Positions 14,666-14,899 of a DNA stretch of 14,899 nt are shown piece after piece; positions within the stretch are counted from its first letter, which is position 1; each line of letters starts with the position of its first letter. This DNA comes from Gammaproteobacteria bacterium (lineage in GTDB: Bacteria; Pseudomonadota; Gammaproteobacteria; GRL18). The stretch lies in assembly GCA_028571885.1 (NCBI GenBank), contig JAPVVU010000026.1, positions 1 to 14,899 of the forward strand. Reading direction: 5' to 3'. The translations under genes and the position numbers were made by a program. Under the pieces are notes generated by a model. It was not told the origin of the DNA. It did not search any database and saw only the letters and a list, made by a program, of their open reading frames with translations.

Positions 14666-14899
14666 TGAGTCAATTTACACTTTATAAAAATGAAAACAAA
14701 AATTCAAAAAAAACGTACCCTTACCTTGTTGATGTACAGAATGATTTTTTTGATGAACTTAATTCTAGAATTGTGATTCCTTTGTCACCACACAACATCC
14801 TAAATCAAACAAATGCAAAAAAACTCTGCCCAATAATAACGGTTAATGATGAACAGTATGTATTGCTCACTCACCAAATGACATCAATGCCCAAAACGA
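14665..14899 (+). CDS. ccdB: Toxin CcdB, partial at window end
   Basis: This frame opens with MSQFTLYKNENKNSKKTYPYLVDVQNDFFDEL and continues 78 residues to the window edge, so the last 20 or so residues of a CcdB-size protein are missing. The match to CcdB is clear in YPYLVDVQNDFFDELNSRI, VIPLSPHNIL, and the later LCPIITVNDEQYVLLTHQM and SMPKT. CcdB traps DNA gyrase on DNA. The start ATG overlaps the ccdA stop (TAATG). The gyrase-contacting C-terminus lies outside the window, so activity cannot be judged. Confidence 0.88.
   Translation, partial: MSQFTLYKNENKNSKKTYPYLVDVQNDFFDELNSRIVIPLSPHNILNQTNAKKLCPIITVNDEQYVLLTHQMTSMPKT

Overview
The window most resembles a chromosomal segment of a flagellated gammaproteobacterium, probably marine or at least using sodium energetics. 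The evidence is a NorM-type MATE exporter, a gammaproteobacterial-style MetR regulator, PomA/PomB-like (sodium-type) stator residues and a TRAP transporter. No rRNA, tRNA, CRISPR array, complete insertion sequence or prophage is visible. The genus cannot be named from sequence alone.

Layout from left to right. (1) Positions 1-276 hold the 3' end of a MATE exporter gene. (2) An AT-rich gap carrying a perfect 22-bp palindrome nested inside a wider inverted repeat precedes a two-gene unit at 565-3376: an exported single-domain rhodanese, then an overlapping membrane-bound GGDEF-EAL protein with every catalytic motif intact. (3) Positions 3722-5970 hold metR and a GT-B glycosyltransferase joined by a one-base stop/start overlap. 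(4) Positions 6082-8099 are a compact motA-motB-pilZ unit: a sodium-type flagellar stator pair plus a small PilZ c-di-GMP receptor whose TTG start lies inside the end of motB behind a near-perfect Shine-Dalgarno sequence. A weak terminator follows. (5) Positions 8399-12185 are a four-gene TatT-associated TRAP transporter operon (tatT-dctP-dctQ-dctM) with tight or overlapping junctions. (6) On the minus strand, converging on it, lies a histidine phosphatase (12246-12878).

(7) From about 12950 to the end the sequence is accessory-like and visibly more AT-rich. It holds a 130-aa three-helix membrane protein ending in a strong terminator, a secreted-protein gene broken by two single-base homopolymer frameshifts, a short unidentified ORF, a hairpin-rich spacer and a ccdAB toxin-antitoxin pair whose toxin runs off the window edge.

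The genes suggest a c-di-GMP motility link. The GGDEF-EAL protein (periplasmic sensor, both enzymatic motifs intact) can make or degrade the second messenger, and the PilZ protein made with the stator subunits is a candidate local effector that adjusts motor output. The rhodanese may link the sensor to envelope sulfur or redox chemistry. The TRAP operon is a secondary importer with the auxiliary TatT lipoprotein, and its binding protein lacks the usual carboxylate-binding arginine. The most notable leads are the rhodanese/GGDEF-EAL pair, the motAB-pilZ operon and the atypical TRAP system. None of these is proven to be a new system from sequence alone.
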